A DNA stretch of 64,000 bases from Geodermatophilus ruber (GCF_900114385.1 NZ_FOSW01000003.1:459422-523421); one strand, 5' to 3'; positions 43,995 to 52,356 are shown, counted from the stretch's first letter. The notes: generated by a model not told the origin, from the letters alone. Translations and numbers: made by a program.

Positions 43995-45458
43995 TCAGGT
44001 CCCGCAGAACGTCCGGTACGGGCCGGAGCCGGCCGGGGCGGGCGCCGCGTAGCGCTCGAGGCCGGGGCGCTCCTCGTAAGGGCGGGTCACGACCGCCAGC
44101 AGCCGCCCGAGCGGGTCCAGGTCGCCGGCGGCCGCCGCGGCCAGGGCCTCCTCGACGAGGTGGTTCCGCGGGATGTAGACGGGGTTGGTCGCGTCCATGG
44201 CGTCGGCGTCGGGCCCGAGTCGCCGCCACCGCTCGGCCCAGGCGTCGAACGCCGCGAGGTCGAGGACGAGCCGGCGCGCGGGCTCGGCGTCGCCGCGGGC
44301 CGCGGCACCGAGGTGGCGGAAGAACGAGGTGTGATCCGCCCGGCCCTCCTGGAGCAGGGCGAGCAGGTCGTCGGCCACGGGTGCGGTCACCGCGTCGTCC
44401 AGCCCCTCGGGCAGGCCCAGCTTGGCACGCATGCCGGCCAGCCAGGCGGCGCGGTACCGCCCGCGGAAGGCGCCGAGGGACTGGACCGCGAGGGCCACCG
44501 CGCGCTCCTCGTCGGCGTCGAGGAGGGGCAGCAGGGCCTCGGCGAGCCGGGCCAGGTTCCACTCCGCCACGAGTGGCTGGTTGCCGTAGGCGTAGCGCCC
44601 GAACTCGTCGACCGAGCTGTAGACCGTCGCCGGGTCGAACGCGTCCAGAAACGCACAGGGCCCGTAGTCGATCGTCTCGCCGGAGAGGGTCATGTTGTCG
44701 GTGTTCATGACCCCGTGGACGAAGCCGACCAGCATCCACCGGGCCACGAGGGACGCCTGCGCCGCGACCACCGCGTCGAACAGCGCCAGGTACGGGTTCT
44801 CCGCCTCCGCGGCGGCCGGGTGGTGCCGGCCGATCGCTGCGTCGGCCAGGCGGCGCAGGAGGGCGACGTCCCCGGTGGCGCGGGCGTACTGGACGCTGCC
44901 CACGCGCAGGTGGCTGCCGGCCACCCGGGCCAGCACCGCGCCCGGCAGCAGGGTTTCCCGGCGCACGGGGCGCCCGGTCGCCACGACGGCGAGGGAGCGG
45001 GTCGTCGGGATGCCGAGCGCGTGCATCGCCTCGCTGATCACGTACTCGCGCAGCATCGGCCCGACCGCGGCCAGCCCGTCCCCGCCCCGCGAGAACGGGG
45101 TGCGCCCCGAGCCCTTGAGGTGGAGGTCGCGCAGCCGGCCCTCGACGTCGAGGACCTCACCGAGCAGGAGGGCTCGGCCGTCCCCGAGCCGCGGGGAGTA
45201 CCCGCCGAACTGGTGCCCGGCGTAGGCCTGCGCGACCGGCGTGGCCTCGGCCGGCAGGGCGTTGCCGACGAGCAGTCGGACGCCGTCGGCGCTCCGCAGC
45301 CAGGCGGGGTCGAGGCCGAGCTCCGCCGCCAGCCCCTCGTTGAGCACGAGCAGCCCCGGCTCCGGCGCCTCGTCGGCCTGCCACGGCAGCGCCATCTCCG
45401 GCAACTCGCGCGCGAAGCGGTTCCCGAGGGTCAGGGGCGCGGCGGGTGCGACGGTCAC
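43995..45458 (-). CDS. selO: Protein adenylyltransferase SelO
   Basis: A 487-residue member of the SelO/YdiU (UPF0061) family of pseudokinases that transfer AMP to protein Ser/Thr/Tyr. Typical blocks are [20 protein letters not shown] near residue 78, [20 protein letters not shown], the [20 protein letters not shown] catalytic loop near 250, and the DPCFL-like [11 protein letters not shown]. Length matches bacterial SelO. No selenocysteine codon is involved; the C-terminus reads YRTFCGT. The start is a GTG with only a weak ribosome-binding site. Confidence 0.95.
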   Translation of the reverse strand: MTVAPAAPLTLGNRFARELPEMALPWQADEAPEPGLLVLNEGLAAELGLDPAWLRSADGVRLLVGNALPAEATPVAQAYAGHQFGGYSPRLGDGRALLLGEVLDVEGRLRDLHLKGSGRTPFSRGGDGLAAVGPMLREYVISEAMHALGIPTTRSLAVVATGRPVRRETLLPGAVLARVAGSHLRVGSVQYARATGDVALLRRLADAAIGRHHPAAAEAENPYLALFDAVVAAQASLVARWMLVGFVHGVMNTDNMTLSGETIDYGPCAFLDAFDPATVYSSVDEFGRYAYGNQPLVAEWNLARLAEALLPLLDADEERAVALAVQSLGAFRGRYRAAWLAGMRAKLGLPEGLDDAVTAPVADDLLALLQEGRADHTSFFRHLGAAARGDAEPARRLVLDLAAFDAWAERWRRLGPDADAMDATNPVYIPRNHLVEEALAAAAAGDLDPLGRLLAVVTRPYEERPGLERYAAPAPAGSGPYRTFCGT

Positions 45459-45569
45459 CTCGCCCAGCGTACGGACGGGGCCGGGCCGGGGCCTCCCCCG
45501 CGACCGCATCCCGGTCCGGCCCCGCGGGCCGGATCCGCTGCGGGGATGCGCGGCAGGATGGGAGCCGTC

Positions 45570-45780
45570 ATGCCGAGCACCGCCCCCACCTTGGTCCTCG
45601 AGGAGGACGAGGCGCTGGAGCTGCTGGCCCATCTGGACCGGCCCGCTGGAGCAGGTCGCCGAGCTCGCCGTGCCCCGCACCGGGCGGGAGGCGTACGTCG
45701 CCGGGCTCGACGAGCTGTGCCGGGCGCTCGCCGCCCACCTGACCGCCCGATGGGCGCCGGACCCGGTGGTCCGCGCGTGA
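45570..45780 (+). pseudogene. Small protein gene with a one-base frameshift
   Basis: The ATG at 45570 opens [20 protein letters not shown] with HLDRP following, then loses sense; the neighbouring frame continues as [20 protein letters not shown] and finishes with [18 protein letters not shown] up to the stop at 45780. Removing one C in the CCC run near 45646 would fuse them into a 69-residue acidic helical protein. Either the gene is broken or the base is a sequencing error. The family is not recognised. The stop overlaps the GTG of the next small frame. Confidence 0.55.
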
Positions 45781-45878
45781 CCGGCGCGGAGGAGGGGCCG
45801 GGTGCCGCCGTGCTCGCGGCCATCCGCGGGCGCCGGGTCACGCGCGCGATGACGTCCGAGCCGGCCGTCGGGGCCTAG
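45777..45878 (+). pseudogene. Nitroreductase N-terminal fragment
   Basis: A 33-residue frame containing [20 protein letters not shown], which resembles the first helix and FMN-contacting RR segment of nitroreductases. The frame stops right after it, so nearly the whole enzyme is absent. It overlaps the preceding small frame by four bases, and its TAG shares three bases with the stop codon of the convergent membrane-protein gene. Confidence 0.4.
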
Positions 45879-46228
45879 CCCCAGCTGCCCGACAGCTCGG
45901 CCGCCTCGTTGGGATCCACGGCCAGCAGCGCCGCCCGGGCCTGCCGCCGCTGCACCCGCCGGCTGGTGCTGCTCGCGTCCTGCTCGGCCAGCCAGCGGGC
46001 CGCGCGGGCACGGGCCGACCGGGTGGCGCAGCAGCAGGCGACCACGCCCAGCGCCACCAGCCACAGACCGAGCATGACCAGCCCGCCCCCTGCCGGGCCG
46101 ATCGCGACGCCGGCCGCCATCGGGACGAGCCCGGCCACCGCGGCCATCCGCACCCGCCACGTCTCCCGCCAGCACAGGGCGAGGAAGACGAGGCAGGTGA
46201 CGAGGAACAGGGCCTGGGTGATCAACAC
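45875..46228 (-). CDS. Small membrane protein
   Basis: A 117-residue protein with three hydrophobic segments near the N-terminus ([58 protein letters not shown]) followed by a basic cytoplasmic tail rich in Arg with [17 protein letters not shown]. No family recognised. The GTG at 46228 is a weak start; the frame is open about 10 codons further. It follows the nitrile hydratase operon by 56 bases on the same strand but is not one of its known accessory proteins. Confidence 0.6.
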   Translation of the reverse strand: MLITQALFLVTCLVFLALCWRETWRVRMAAVAGLVPMAAGVAIGPAGGGLVMLGLWLVALGVVACCCATRSARARAARWLAEQDASSTSRRVQRRQARAALLAVDPNEAAELSGSWG

Positions 46229-46284
46229 GGCCGGTGACGCTGCGGCACCGAGCGTGACTTGACAAGGGGGATCGGCGCGCGGGT

Positions 46285-46872
46285 TCAGACCGCGGCGGTG
46301 CCGATCAGCCCCTTGCGCGTGACGAGACCGGCGAGCTGCTCCTCCGACAGGCCCTCGGTGCCCTCGGGACGGCGCGGCACCACCATGTACCGCGACTCCG
46401 CGCTGGCGTCCCAGACCGAGATCCGCGTCCGCTCGGGCAGCTCGAGCCCGAACTCCCGCAGCACGCCGCGCGGGTCCCGCACCACCCGCGAGCGGTAGGC
46501 CTCGCTCTTGTACCAGCCGGGCGAGGGGCCCAGCAGCGCGATCGGGTAGCAGGAGCACAGCGTGCAGACGACGACGTTGTGCTCCTCGGCGGTGTTGGCC
46601 ACCACCTTCAGCCGCTGCTCCTGCAGCCCGCCGGCCATCGAGAACCCGAGCTCGCGGATCGCGCCGTTCGCGTCGGCGAGCAGCCGCTCGGCGAATCCGG
46701 GGTCGACCCAGGCGCGGGCGGCGATCCGGGCGCCGTTGGCGGGTGAGCCACCGGCGAGGAACTCGTCGATCCGGCCGTCGATCTCGCCGTCCTCGAGCAG
46801 ACCCCGGCTCTCCAGCAGCGCCTCGACGTGGCGCACCCGCGCCGAGATGACCGAACTCGGGTGGTCGCTCAT
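46285..46872 (-). CDS. Nitrile hydratase alpha subunit, cobalt type
   Basis: A 195-residue metal-binding subunit. The motif VCTLCSCY near residue 100 is the claw-setting sequence of nitrile hydratases; Thr in the third position marks the cobalt type (iron enzymes have Ser). [19 protein letters not shown] and [19 protein letters not shown] complete the family pattern. The enzyme hydrates nitriles to amides; the same subunit type forms the gamma subunit of thiocyanate hydrolase. The ATG overlaps the beta C-terminal gene by four bases. No separate activator gene is visible downstream. Confidence 0.93.
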   Translation of the reverse strand: MSDHPSSVISARVRHVEALLESRGLLEDGEIDGRIDEFLAGGSPANGARIAARAWVDPGFAERLLADANGAIRELGFSMAGGLQEQRLKVVANTAEEHNVVVCTLCSCYPIALLGPSPGWYKSEAYRSRVVRDPRGVLREFGLELPERTRISVWDASAESRYMVVPRRPEGTEGLSEEQLAGLVTRKGLIGTAAV

Positions 46873-47147
46873 GGGTGCTCCTCGATCGGGATCAGGTAGT
46901 CCGCCCACAGCTCCACGGTGACCGTGTGGGCGCCGGAGCCGAACAGGTCCGCGGCCGCGAACCGCACGTGCCACACCGGCTGCGGCGCCCCTGCCCGGCC
47001 ACGGGCGCGGTCGTCGGCCAGGGGGTGCCGGCCGGCCTCCTCCACCAGGACGCCGACGGCGCCGCGGACGTACCGGGGCAGCCGGGTGTGGCCGTCGGGG
47101 TCGGTCGTGCGGGTGCGCACCCGCATGCCGGGCGCGAGGTCAGCCAT
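46869..47147 (-). CDS. Nitrile hydratase beta subunit, C-terminal half
   Basis: A 92-residue protein equal to the C-terminal beta-barrel of nitrile hydratase beta. GMRVRTRTTDPDGHTRLPRY followed by VRGAVGVLVEEAG, and WHVRFAAADLFG and VELWADYL match that domain. In usual nitrile hydratases this is fused to the N-terminal half. Here it is a separate gene that overlaps the N-terminal half by 8 bases and the alpha gene by 4, the arrangement of three-subunit nitrile hydratases and thiocyanate hydrolases. Confidence 0.9.
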   Translation of the reverse strand: MADLAPGMRVRTRTTDPDGHTRLPRYVRGAVGVLVEEAGRHPLADDRARGRAGAPQPVWHVRFAAADLFGSGAHTVTVELWADYLIPIEEHP

Positions 47148-47448
47148 GCGGCCGGTCCCGCTCGTCGGGCAGGTCCAATTCCTCCGGCACCGCCACGCCC
47201 TTCTCCACCAGCAGGGTCGTGATCGCGGCGAACCAGCGCTCGTAGTACGAGGCGGCCAGGTACTCCTCCGCCGGCATCCGCTCGATCGCGTCCCGGAACT
47301 CGTCGAGGTTGTAGACGCCCCGCCGGATCAGCGCGCCGTTGAGGGCGAAGACATGCGCCTCCCAGTCGGCGTGGAACGGCGGCTCGTCGGGCTCCTCGAC
47401 GATCGCCGGGAACCCGGCCATCCCACCGACGTCGTTGATCCGGCTCAC
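47140..47448 (-). CDS. Nitrile hydratase beta subunit, N-terminal half
   Basis: A 102-residue protein equal to the N-terminal helical half of nitrile hydratase beta. MSRINDVGGMAGFPAI, FHADWEAHVFAL, and RMPAEEYLAASYYERWFAAI are conserved blocks. It is the first gene of the three-gene operon and ends inside the start of the C-terminal half. A frameshift is unlikely because each part has its own start, and lengths match known separate subunits. Confidence 0.92.
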   Translation of the reverse strand: MSRINDVGGMAGFPAIVEEPDEPPFHADWEAHVFALNGALIRRGVYNLDEFRDAIERMPAEEYLAASYYERWFAAITTLLVEKGVAVPEELDLPDERDRPHG

Positions 47449-47612
47449 CGCTGCTTCCTACCGTGCCGCGCCCGCGCGGTACAGGTGCGTCCTTCCGGCC
47501 GCCGGGCGGCAGGCGTCGTGGCGGATCGCGACGGCGAGGCCATCTACCGCAGCCGCTGCCCTGAGTACGCCGCAGCAACTCCTGCCGCGGCCGAGCTGCC
47601 AGGATCGACGTC

Positions 47613-47939
47613 ATGGGAGTGGAAGTCGGCATCGTTGCCCGCTACTTTCCGGAGAAACAGCTCGGGCTGATCCAGACCAACAGCGAAGACGTGATCTTCT
47701 TTCGCCTGCGAGACGCCTGCCATCTGGTTCTCGACGAACAAGAGAACCGCATCGTCTTCACCGGCCACAGGGAGTTGGTACCCCGCCAGGGAGAACTCAT
47801 CGTCTTCGAGCGAGCCGCGTACCACGGCGACATATCCGGGATCAGGCACCGAGCCAGCCACTGGGGAAGCTACTCCACCTGGATCGTCTTCCACTTCGTG
47901 CAATTGGTGAATCTGAGGCGCCTTCTCCGCGATCCCTGA
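47613..47939 (+). CDS. Hypothetical OB-fold-like protein near gas vesicle genes
   Basis: A 108-residue protein. MGVEVGIVARYFPEKQLGLI at the start and GELIVFERAAYHGD in the middle recall the strand pattern of a cold-shock/OB fold (a V-x-x-F-P-E-K-x-x-G-x-I-like opening), but the RNA-binding motif is not preserved and the similarity is weak. The C-terminus is an aromatic-rich helix. The DNA is visibly less GC-rich than most of the window, as in the adjoining gvp genes. It converges on gvpG. Confidence 0.65.
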   Translation: MGVEVGIVARYFPEKQLGLIQTNSEDVIFFRLRDACHLVLDEQENRIVFTGHRELVPRQGELIVFERAAYHGDISGIRHRASHWGSYSTWIVFHFVQLVNLRRLLRDP

Positions 47940-47958
47940 ACCGGAACGCGGAAAAGGG

Positions 47959-48192
47959 TCACCCGGCCGGAGGGCCCTGCAACCGCTCCAACAATTCGTC
48001 TTCCAGCTCTTCAGCCTCCTCTTCGGAGAGCGTCCCGTCACGCCGGGCTTCGTCCACCTCTTCCAGCTGGGCACGGATCCGCACCGGATCGTAGTATTGC
48101 GCTTCCGCCTCTTCTCGGATGTGCTCGGCGACCCAGATGACTCCCTTCAGAGGAAGCAGGGGGAGACCGACAACACCCGTCAGAAGACCCAC
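47959..48192 (-). CDS. gvpG: Gas vesicle protein GvpG
   Basis: A 77-residue protein with the GvpG signature: a hydrophobic start GLLTGVVGLPLLPLKGVIWV followed by an acidic helical region rich in Glu and Arg, including EEAEELEDELLERL. GvpG helps assemble the vesicle shell. It starts with GTG two bases after the gvpF stop. It is the last gene of the gvp operon here. Confidence 0.88.
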   Translation of the reverse strand: MGLLTGVVGLPLLPLKGVIWVAEHIREEAEAQYYDPVRIRAQLEEVDEARRDGTLSEEEAEELEDELLERLQGPPAG

Positions 48193-48194
48193 GG

Positions 48195-48938
48195 CTACCT
48201 CGCCGACACGAAGTCGTACGGGGCGAGCGGTCCGTGCAGCTTCAGGCGGAGCATCGGGAACCGTCCGGCGACCTCGTCCACCGCGTCCTCGAATTCACGT
48301 TGCCGAGCACGTTCCACCAGGAACGCCGCATTGACCACGTCGCCGTCCTGTTCGGGCTCGTAGACCTTCCGCACGGCGACATGGGGCCCGAGCGCATCGA
48401 CGATGTCCTGCGCGTCCTGCTGCCGCCTCGCCTTCAGCGCCTGGGCGATGAGCTCACCCAGCTGGATGCGATCAAAATGAGCGGCCTCCTCGGAGAGTCC
48501 CCTGATCCTTTCGTGGAGAGCCCGCATGCCCTCGTCGTTCTGGATGATGCCCGGGAGCACCGCCTCGAGGTCGTAGTGACCTTTCAGCGTGTACTGCGTA
48601 CGCCCGTCGAGCTCTTCGAGAACACCGGCGAAGTACTCGTGCTGCGGTGCGAGCAGTTCCGTCATCACCCCTTCTTCCGTGATGACGGCCCCGAACCGCA
48701 TCGGGAGGATGGTGGACTCGGCCGCTACGGCTTCGACCACTGCCTCATGCGCCATCAGGTGGCGCCGCCGGCCCAACCTGCGGTCGTCCGGAACATCGCC
48801 GACGATCGCGGCCACGTTCTCGCAGGTCATCTTCCACACCTGCCCGGAAGGGCCCAGGCCCGTCAGCCCGTCCGGTAACACGGTGTCGGCAGAGACCAGA
48901 CCGTAGACGTACCTCGCAGTATCCGCGGGAGAGGACAT
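48195..48938 (-). CDS. gvpF: Gas vesicle protein GvpF/GvpL
   Basis: A 247-residue GvpF/L family protein that binds the vesicle shell protein during assembly. It begins YVYGLVSADTVLPDG and contains MAHEAVVEAVAAESTILPMR then FGAVI, the most conserved stretch of the family, near residues 62-87. The C-terminal domain ends LRLKLHGPLAPYDFV, another family mark. Length is typical. A GGAG site lies before the ATG. Confidence 0.93.
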   Translation of the reverse strand: MSSPADTARYVYGLVSADTVLPDGLTGLGPSGQVWKMTCENVAAIVGDVPDDRRLGRRRHLMAHEAVVEAVAAESTILPMRFGAVITEEGVMTELLAPQHEYFAGVLEELDGRTQYTLKGHYDLEAVLPGIIQNDEGMRALHERIRGLSEEAAHFDRIQLGELIAQALKARRQQDAQDIVDALGPHVAVRKVYEPEQDGDVVNAAFLVERARQREFEDAVDEVAGRFPMLRLKLHGPLAPYDFVSAR

Positions 48939-48959
48939 CGCTTCACGCTCCTTCTACGA

Positions 48960-49385
48960 TCACTGCTCGGTCTGCCGGCGCTGCGCTGCTTCCGGCTCCT
49001 GCTCTCGTCGGCCGCCCACCATGTCCTCGATCTGCTCGACAGCTCCCTCGAGCGCGCCCTTGGTCTTCCCCTTGGCAATGCCCTGGGCCGGCGCCTGAGT
49101 GACGTCCTGGACAACGTCGGTCAGGCCCTTCGGCTTCACGCCGTCGGCGTACAGGTCAAGGCGATTGGCCGCCTCGGCGAACTTCAGGTAGGTGTCCACA
49201 CTGGCGATGACCACACGGACGTCGACGGTGAGAATCTCGATTCCGACCAGAGAGACCCGCGCAAAGACGTCGATCACGATCCCCTTGTCGAGAATCAGCG
49301 CGACGACATCGGCGAGGCCGCTCGACCCGCCTCCGCGCGAATGCTCGACATTGCCGCCAGCGCCACCTTGCGTCATGACAGACAT
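48960..49385 (-). CDS. gvpA: Gas vesicle structural protein GvpA/GvpJ
   Basis: A 141-residue member of the GvpA/J/M family. Residues about 20-75 contain [20 protein letters not shown] followed by [27 protein letters not shown] (split here at the usual turn), which is the amphipathic shell core. An extra 60-residue tail, rich in Gln, Glu and Gly ([20 protein letters not shown]), follows; classical GvpA ends soon after the core. ATG at 49385 is preceded by GGGGAG. It is the only GvpA-type protein in the window, so it may serve as both shell and cap protein. Confidence 0.9.
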   Translation of the reverse strand: MSVMTQGGAGGNVEHSRGGGSSGLADVVALILDKGIVIDVFARVSLVGIEILTVDVRVVIASVDTYLKFAEAANRLDLYADGVKPKGLTDVVQDVTQAPAQGIAKGKTKGALEGAVEQIEDMVGGRREQEPEAAQRRQTEQ

Positions 49386-49808
49386 TTACGAACTCCCCAT
49401 CCTCTCTCGTCGGGCGGGTTCCATGTCCTCGCGACGGCCGCGGTCCTCGTCCTCACCGGATTCTGCAGTTGCGGCCGGGCCGCCGGATCCTTCGCCAAGC
49501 CGGCCGAGCAATCGCGCCATGGCTGCAATCGCCTGCAGCAGAAGCCGCTCGATCTGGCCGATGATGCCGACCATGTGCTCGAGGACCACCACGCGTCCGC
49601 TGCGGAACAGCGAGGTCACAGCTTCGATCACACCCTGGAAGGCACCGAGCAGCGCACCCTTGACGACGTCCTTCACGACGGACTTCACGATGGACAGGGG
49701 CGACTGGTCGGGTTTCTGGGCGAATTCACCCAGTATCTCGGCCACCACATCCTCGATATCCCTGAGGATGGTGGACTCGCTCGTGCGCGCGCCGGTCGAA
49801 GTGGTCAT
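49386..49808 (-). CDS. Amphipathic helical protein of the gvp operon
   Basis: A 140-residue protein. Its middle part is a long amphipathic helix (LSIVKSVVKDVVKGALLGAF, then VIEAVTSLFRSGRVVVLEHM and IERLLLQAIAAMARLLGRLG); both ends are acidic or basic and hydrophilic. No gvp family is recognised. It is first in the operon and ends on the base next to the gvpA start, so co-translation is likely. The composition suggests membrane or shell surface binding. It could be a lineage-specific gas vesicle protein. Confidence 0.7.
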   Translation of the reverse strand: MTTSTGARTSESTILRDIEDVVAEILGEFAQKPDQSPLSIVKSVVKDVVKGALLGAFQGVIEAVTSLFRSGRVVVLEHMVGIIGQIERLLLQAIAAMARLLGRLGEGSGGPAATAESGEDEDRGRREDMEPARRERMGSS

Positions 49809-50358
49809 GAACCGCCCCTTCTTCGTGCTCGAGCGAACGACTGCGACATCCCGTCCGCGACTCCTCGGCGACCGCATCGTCCCGGCCGCCGCCGGGTCGG
49901 GACAGGACCGCCGGGCCGGCGCCTCGTGCGCGGCCACGTGCTCCCGCAGCGCGCGCCTCCGCGGGCAGCCACCGGTGCCAGGCCGGTGAGCTCGGCACAC
50001 TCCCCCAGGACACGCTGGACGGTGCCCTCCGGCCCCTCACGGGCGCAGAGCCTGCTGTCCTCTGACATCCGGCACCCACCCCGCTCGACGGCCGCGTCCG
50101 ATTTACTCAGGAGCGGCTCGGCGATACCCGCTCGGCATCCCTGGTTCGGGCCGACCGGGTGCACTTCCGGCGTGTCGCACACGGCGCTCAACCGCCCGGG
50201 CACCGACGGCGATGAGCCCGGTCCCACGCGCCGATCGAGGAGGGGCGGACGACGCACCGATCGGAACGGCGGCGGGAGCCCGAGCCGTCGACCGGCTGCC
50301 ACGCGCGCGATCACCCGTCCGAGCTCGGTCGCGCAACGGGGCGCGACGGCCGCTCGGG
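49809..50358. other. Upstream region of the gvp operon, no clear gene
   Basis: About 550 bases before the first gvp gene. A minus-strand frame (49805-50068) starts MSEDSRLCAREGPEGT but turns into Arg/Gly-rich low-complexity sequence and has no family, so it is not called. No other gene or RNA was recognised; the promoter of the gvp operon must be here. Confidence 0.45.
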
Positions 50359-50778
50359 TCACGCCACGACACGCGCAGGATCGTGCGCATCTGATTCGGG
50401 CGCGGCGACGATCCACGTCGTGCGCCCGTGAAGCGGCGGGGTCTTGGTGCCGTCGGTGAACCACACGACGACACCCCCGTGCGCCCTGCAGTGCGAACGC
50501 ACGACCCGAACCTGACCCCCTCGCCGGGTCTTGGTCGGTCGAACGAGGGGCAGGCCGAAGTCGGTGCCGACGACGTCGGTGGTCAGGACCGGCTCGCCGG
50601 CGGGCAGGCGGGACGTCGAGACGGTGACCGTGGGTTCTGGCGCCGGCGCAGCAGGCCGGGCCGGGCTCGCCGCGCCACGGTGCACAGCGGCCTTCCGGCT
50701 CATCCCGCACACGCAGCGCCAGGCGACCTCACCCGCGGCCCGGCTGAACGGGTGGGCGGACGTGGGCACGGTGGTCAT
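50359..50778 (-). CDS. Small conserved protein, SOS-box paralog of 3401-3673
   Basis: A 139-residue protein whose last 90 residues match the protein at 3401-3673 (blocks DVVGTDFGLPLVRPT, QVRVVRS, CRAHGGVVVWFTDGTKTPP, LHGRT). The N-terminal 48 residues are extra and contain a WRCVCGMSRKAAVHRG patch and a Pro/Ala linker. Start at 50778 has AGGAGG six bases upstream; an in-frame ATG at 50853 is an alternative. A perfect LexA-type box lies 80 bases upstream, so this copy is probably induced by DNA damage. Function is unknown. Confidence 0.75.
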   Translation of the reverse strand: MTTVPTSAHPFSRAAGEVAWRCVCGMSRKAAVHRGAASPARPAAPAPEPTVTVSTSRLPAGEPVLTTDVVGTDFGLPLVRPTKTRRGGQVRVVRSHCRAHGGVVVWFTDGTKTPPLHGRTTWIVAAPESDAHDPARVVA

Positions 50779-50857
50779 CGGGAGCCTCCTGGGGGTCGGG
50801 GCGGCCGGAGGACCGGCCCCGGACGATCGCTTGCGGGCACGGGTGGACCTCATCCAC

Positions 50858-50873
50858 TCGAACTTGTGTTCGA
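50858..50873. promoter_or_regulatory. LexA binding site (SOS box)
   Basis: TCGAACTTGTGTTCGA contains CGAAC-N4-GTTCG, the exact consensus of the LexA box in mycobacteria and other Gram-positive bacteria. It lies 80 bases before the minus-strand small-protein gene and 214 bases before the divergent hemerythrin gene. On the minus strand a CATAAT -10-like hexamer lies immediately upstream of the box, so LexA would block that promoter. Confidence 0.75.
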
Positions 50874-50904
50874 TTATGCGACGCGATGCGCCTGGGCGCC
50901 CCAC

Positions 50905-50930
50905 CCGCGGTGTTCGGATTCGGACCGCGG
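50905..50930. repeat. Inverted repeat in the divergent region
   Basis: CCGCGGT (50905-50911) and ACCGCGG (50924-50930) are perfect 7-bp arms around 12 bases. It lies between the SOS box and the hemerythrin gene and may be an operator for the latter. Otherwise 50779-51087 has no gene I can support. Confidence 0.3.
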
Positions 50931-51087
50931 TGGCCCCGGCCCCGCGGCGCGGCGCCCGCGTAGCCGTTCGACTCCTCGCCACGGCGCGAGGGACCCGTCG
51001 TCGCGCCGAGTGCAGCAGCCGGCGTCCGGGTAGGACGGGAGGAAACGGCAGGCCGCTCAGAGACCGAGGCAGTGAGACGAGGACGAG

Positions 51088-51654
51088 ATGACCGCGACCA
51101 CGGGCAACCAGGACGTCGTCGACATCCTGACCGCAGACCACCAGGAAGTCCTCGGTCTCGTGCGGCAGATCCCCACCGCCGATCCTGCGCAGCGGCGCGA
51201 CATGGCCGACACGGTCATCGCCGAGCTGATGCGGCACGCGGTGGCCGAGGAGATGTACGTCTACCCGGCCATGCGGGACCACCTGCCCGACGGCGAGAGC
51301 AGGGTGCGGCACGACGTCGAGGAGCACCAGCAGCTCGAGGAGATCATGAAGGAGCTCGAGCGCCTCGACGCCGCGGACCCGAGCTTCACCGAGACGCTGG
51401 GTCGCCTGGAACAGGTGCTGCGCGACCACATCTCGGACGAGGAGCGCGACCAGTTCCCCGAGCTTCGCGCGCGCCTCTCCCGCGACCAACTGGTGGAGCT
51501 GGGCCAGAAGGTCGAGGCCGCGAAGAAGGTGGCCCCGACCCGCCCCCACCCTGCCGCCCCTCACAGCGAGCTGTTCCACAAACTGGTCGGTCCGGGCGTC
51601 GGCATGGTGGACCGGCTGCGGGACAAGCTGACGGGCAGGCCGAACCGGGCCTGA
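51088..51654 (+). CDS. Hemerythrin domain protein
   Basis: A 188-residue protein of the hemerythrin/HHE cation-binding family. The iron ligands lie in DILTADHQEVLGLVR (His near 18), LMRHAVAEEMYVYPAMRDHL (His, Glu), VEEHQQLEEIMKELERLD (His) and LRDHISDEERDQFPELRARL (His, Glu). It binds a di-iron centre and may sense or buffer oxygen or nitric oxide. The C-terminal 50 residues form a basic extension with GMVDRLRDKL. ATG 51088 is well placed. Confidence 0.92.
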   Translation: MTATTGNQDVVDILTADHQEVLGLVRQIPTADPAQRRDMADTVIAELMRHAVAEEMYVYPAMRDHLPDGESRVRHDVEEHQQLEEIMKELERLDAADPSFTETLGRLEQVLRDHISDEERDQFPELRARLSRDQLVELGQKVEAAKKVAPTRPHPAAPHSELFHKLVGPGVGMVDRLRDKLTGRPNRA

Positions 51655-51771
51655 CCGCTCTCCCGGAGCAGCCCCGGACAACGAGGCCATCGACCACCAC
51701 CGCTCGACGGCGTGACGCAATCCTTCCGCGGTGTGGCGGTTCACCGCTCCCCCGAGGGGAACGTTCCGTCC

Positions 51772-52356
51772 ATGAGGGGAGGCCCGTCGTCGGCGCCGGA
51801 CGCACCGACGGCCTGGAACCGGCGCTTCGACCCCTCCGCGGCGGAGCGCGTGGCGGAGTCGCGGGGCGAGAACCTCGACCAGGTTCTGGACCGCAACCTC
51901 GCCGAGCTGCTGCAGGAGCTGCGGGTCGCCTTCACCGGCGTGCAGATCCTGTTCGGCTTCCTGCTCAGCCTCGCCTTCACCCAGCGCTTCGGAACCCTCG
52001 ACGGCTTCGACCTCGCCGTCTACGCCGTGGCCCTGCTGTCCACCGCGCTGGCGACGATCCTGCTCATCGCCCCGGTGTCGTGCCACCGGATCGTCTTCCG
52101 CAGGCGGCAGAAGGCCGCGCTGGTCGTCGTCGCGGACCGGATGCTGATCGTCGGCCTCGCGGTGCTCGTTCCCGCGATCAGCTGCGCCGTCCTCCTGATC
52201 GTCGGCGTCGTGCTCGGCCGGTGGACCGGGATCGTCTGCGGGTCCCTCACCGCCCTGGTCGGTTTGCTCACGTGGTACGCGTTGCCCCTGGCCATCCGCC
52301 GCTCCGGCCACGGCGTCGTCGACCGCCGCAACGAGCCGGGCATCACGCGCCGATGA
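51772..52356 (+). CDS. DUF6328-like four-helix membrane protein
   Basis: A 194-residue protein with a soluble N-terminus, then VDRNLAELLQELRVAFTGVQ-type helix (residues about 40-60), and four hydrophobic segments (FLLSLAFTQRF, AVYAVALLSTALATILLIAP, MLIVGLAVLVPAISCAVLLI, GIVCGSLTALVGLLTWYALP). The block ELRVAFTGVQILFGFLL followed by FTQRF is the mark of the DUF6328 family of actinobacteria; function unknown. I use ATG 51772 (with GAGGGGAA upstream); the frame is open from a GTG at 51712. Confidence 0.8.
   Translation: MRGGPSSAPDAPTAWNRRFDPSAAERVAESRGENLDQVLDRNLAELLQELRVAFTGVQILFGFLLSLAFTQRFGTLDGFDLAVYAVALLSTALATILLIAPVSCHRIVFRRRQKAALVVVADRMLIVGLAVLVPAISCAVLLIVGVVLGRWTGIVCGSLTALVGLLTWYALPLAIRRSGHGVVDRRNEPGITRR

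Noticed and set aside
49805..50068. Minus-strand frame starting MSEDSRLCAREG
   Set aside because: After 30 residues it becomes Arg/Gly-rich low-complexity sequence; it overlaps the start of the gvp operon by four bases in another frame, but that may be chance.
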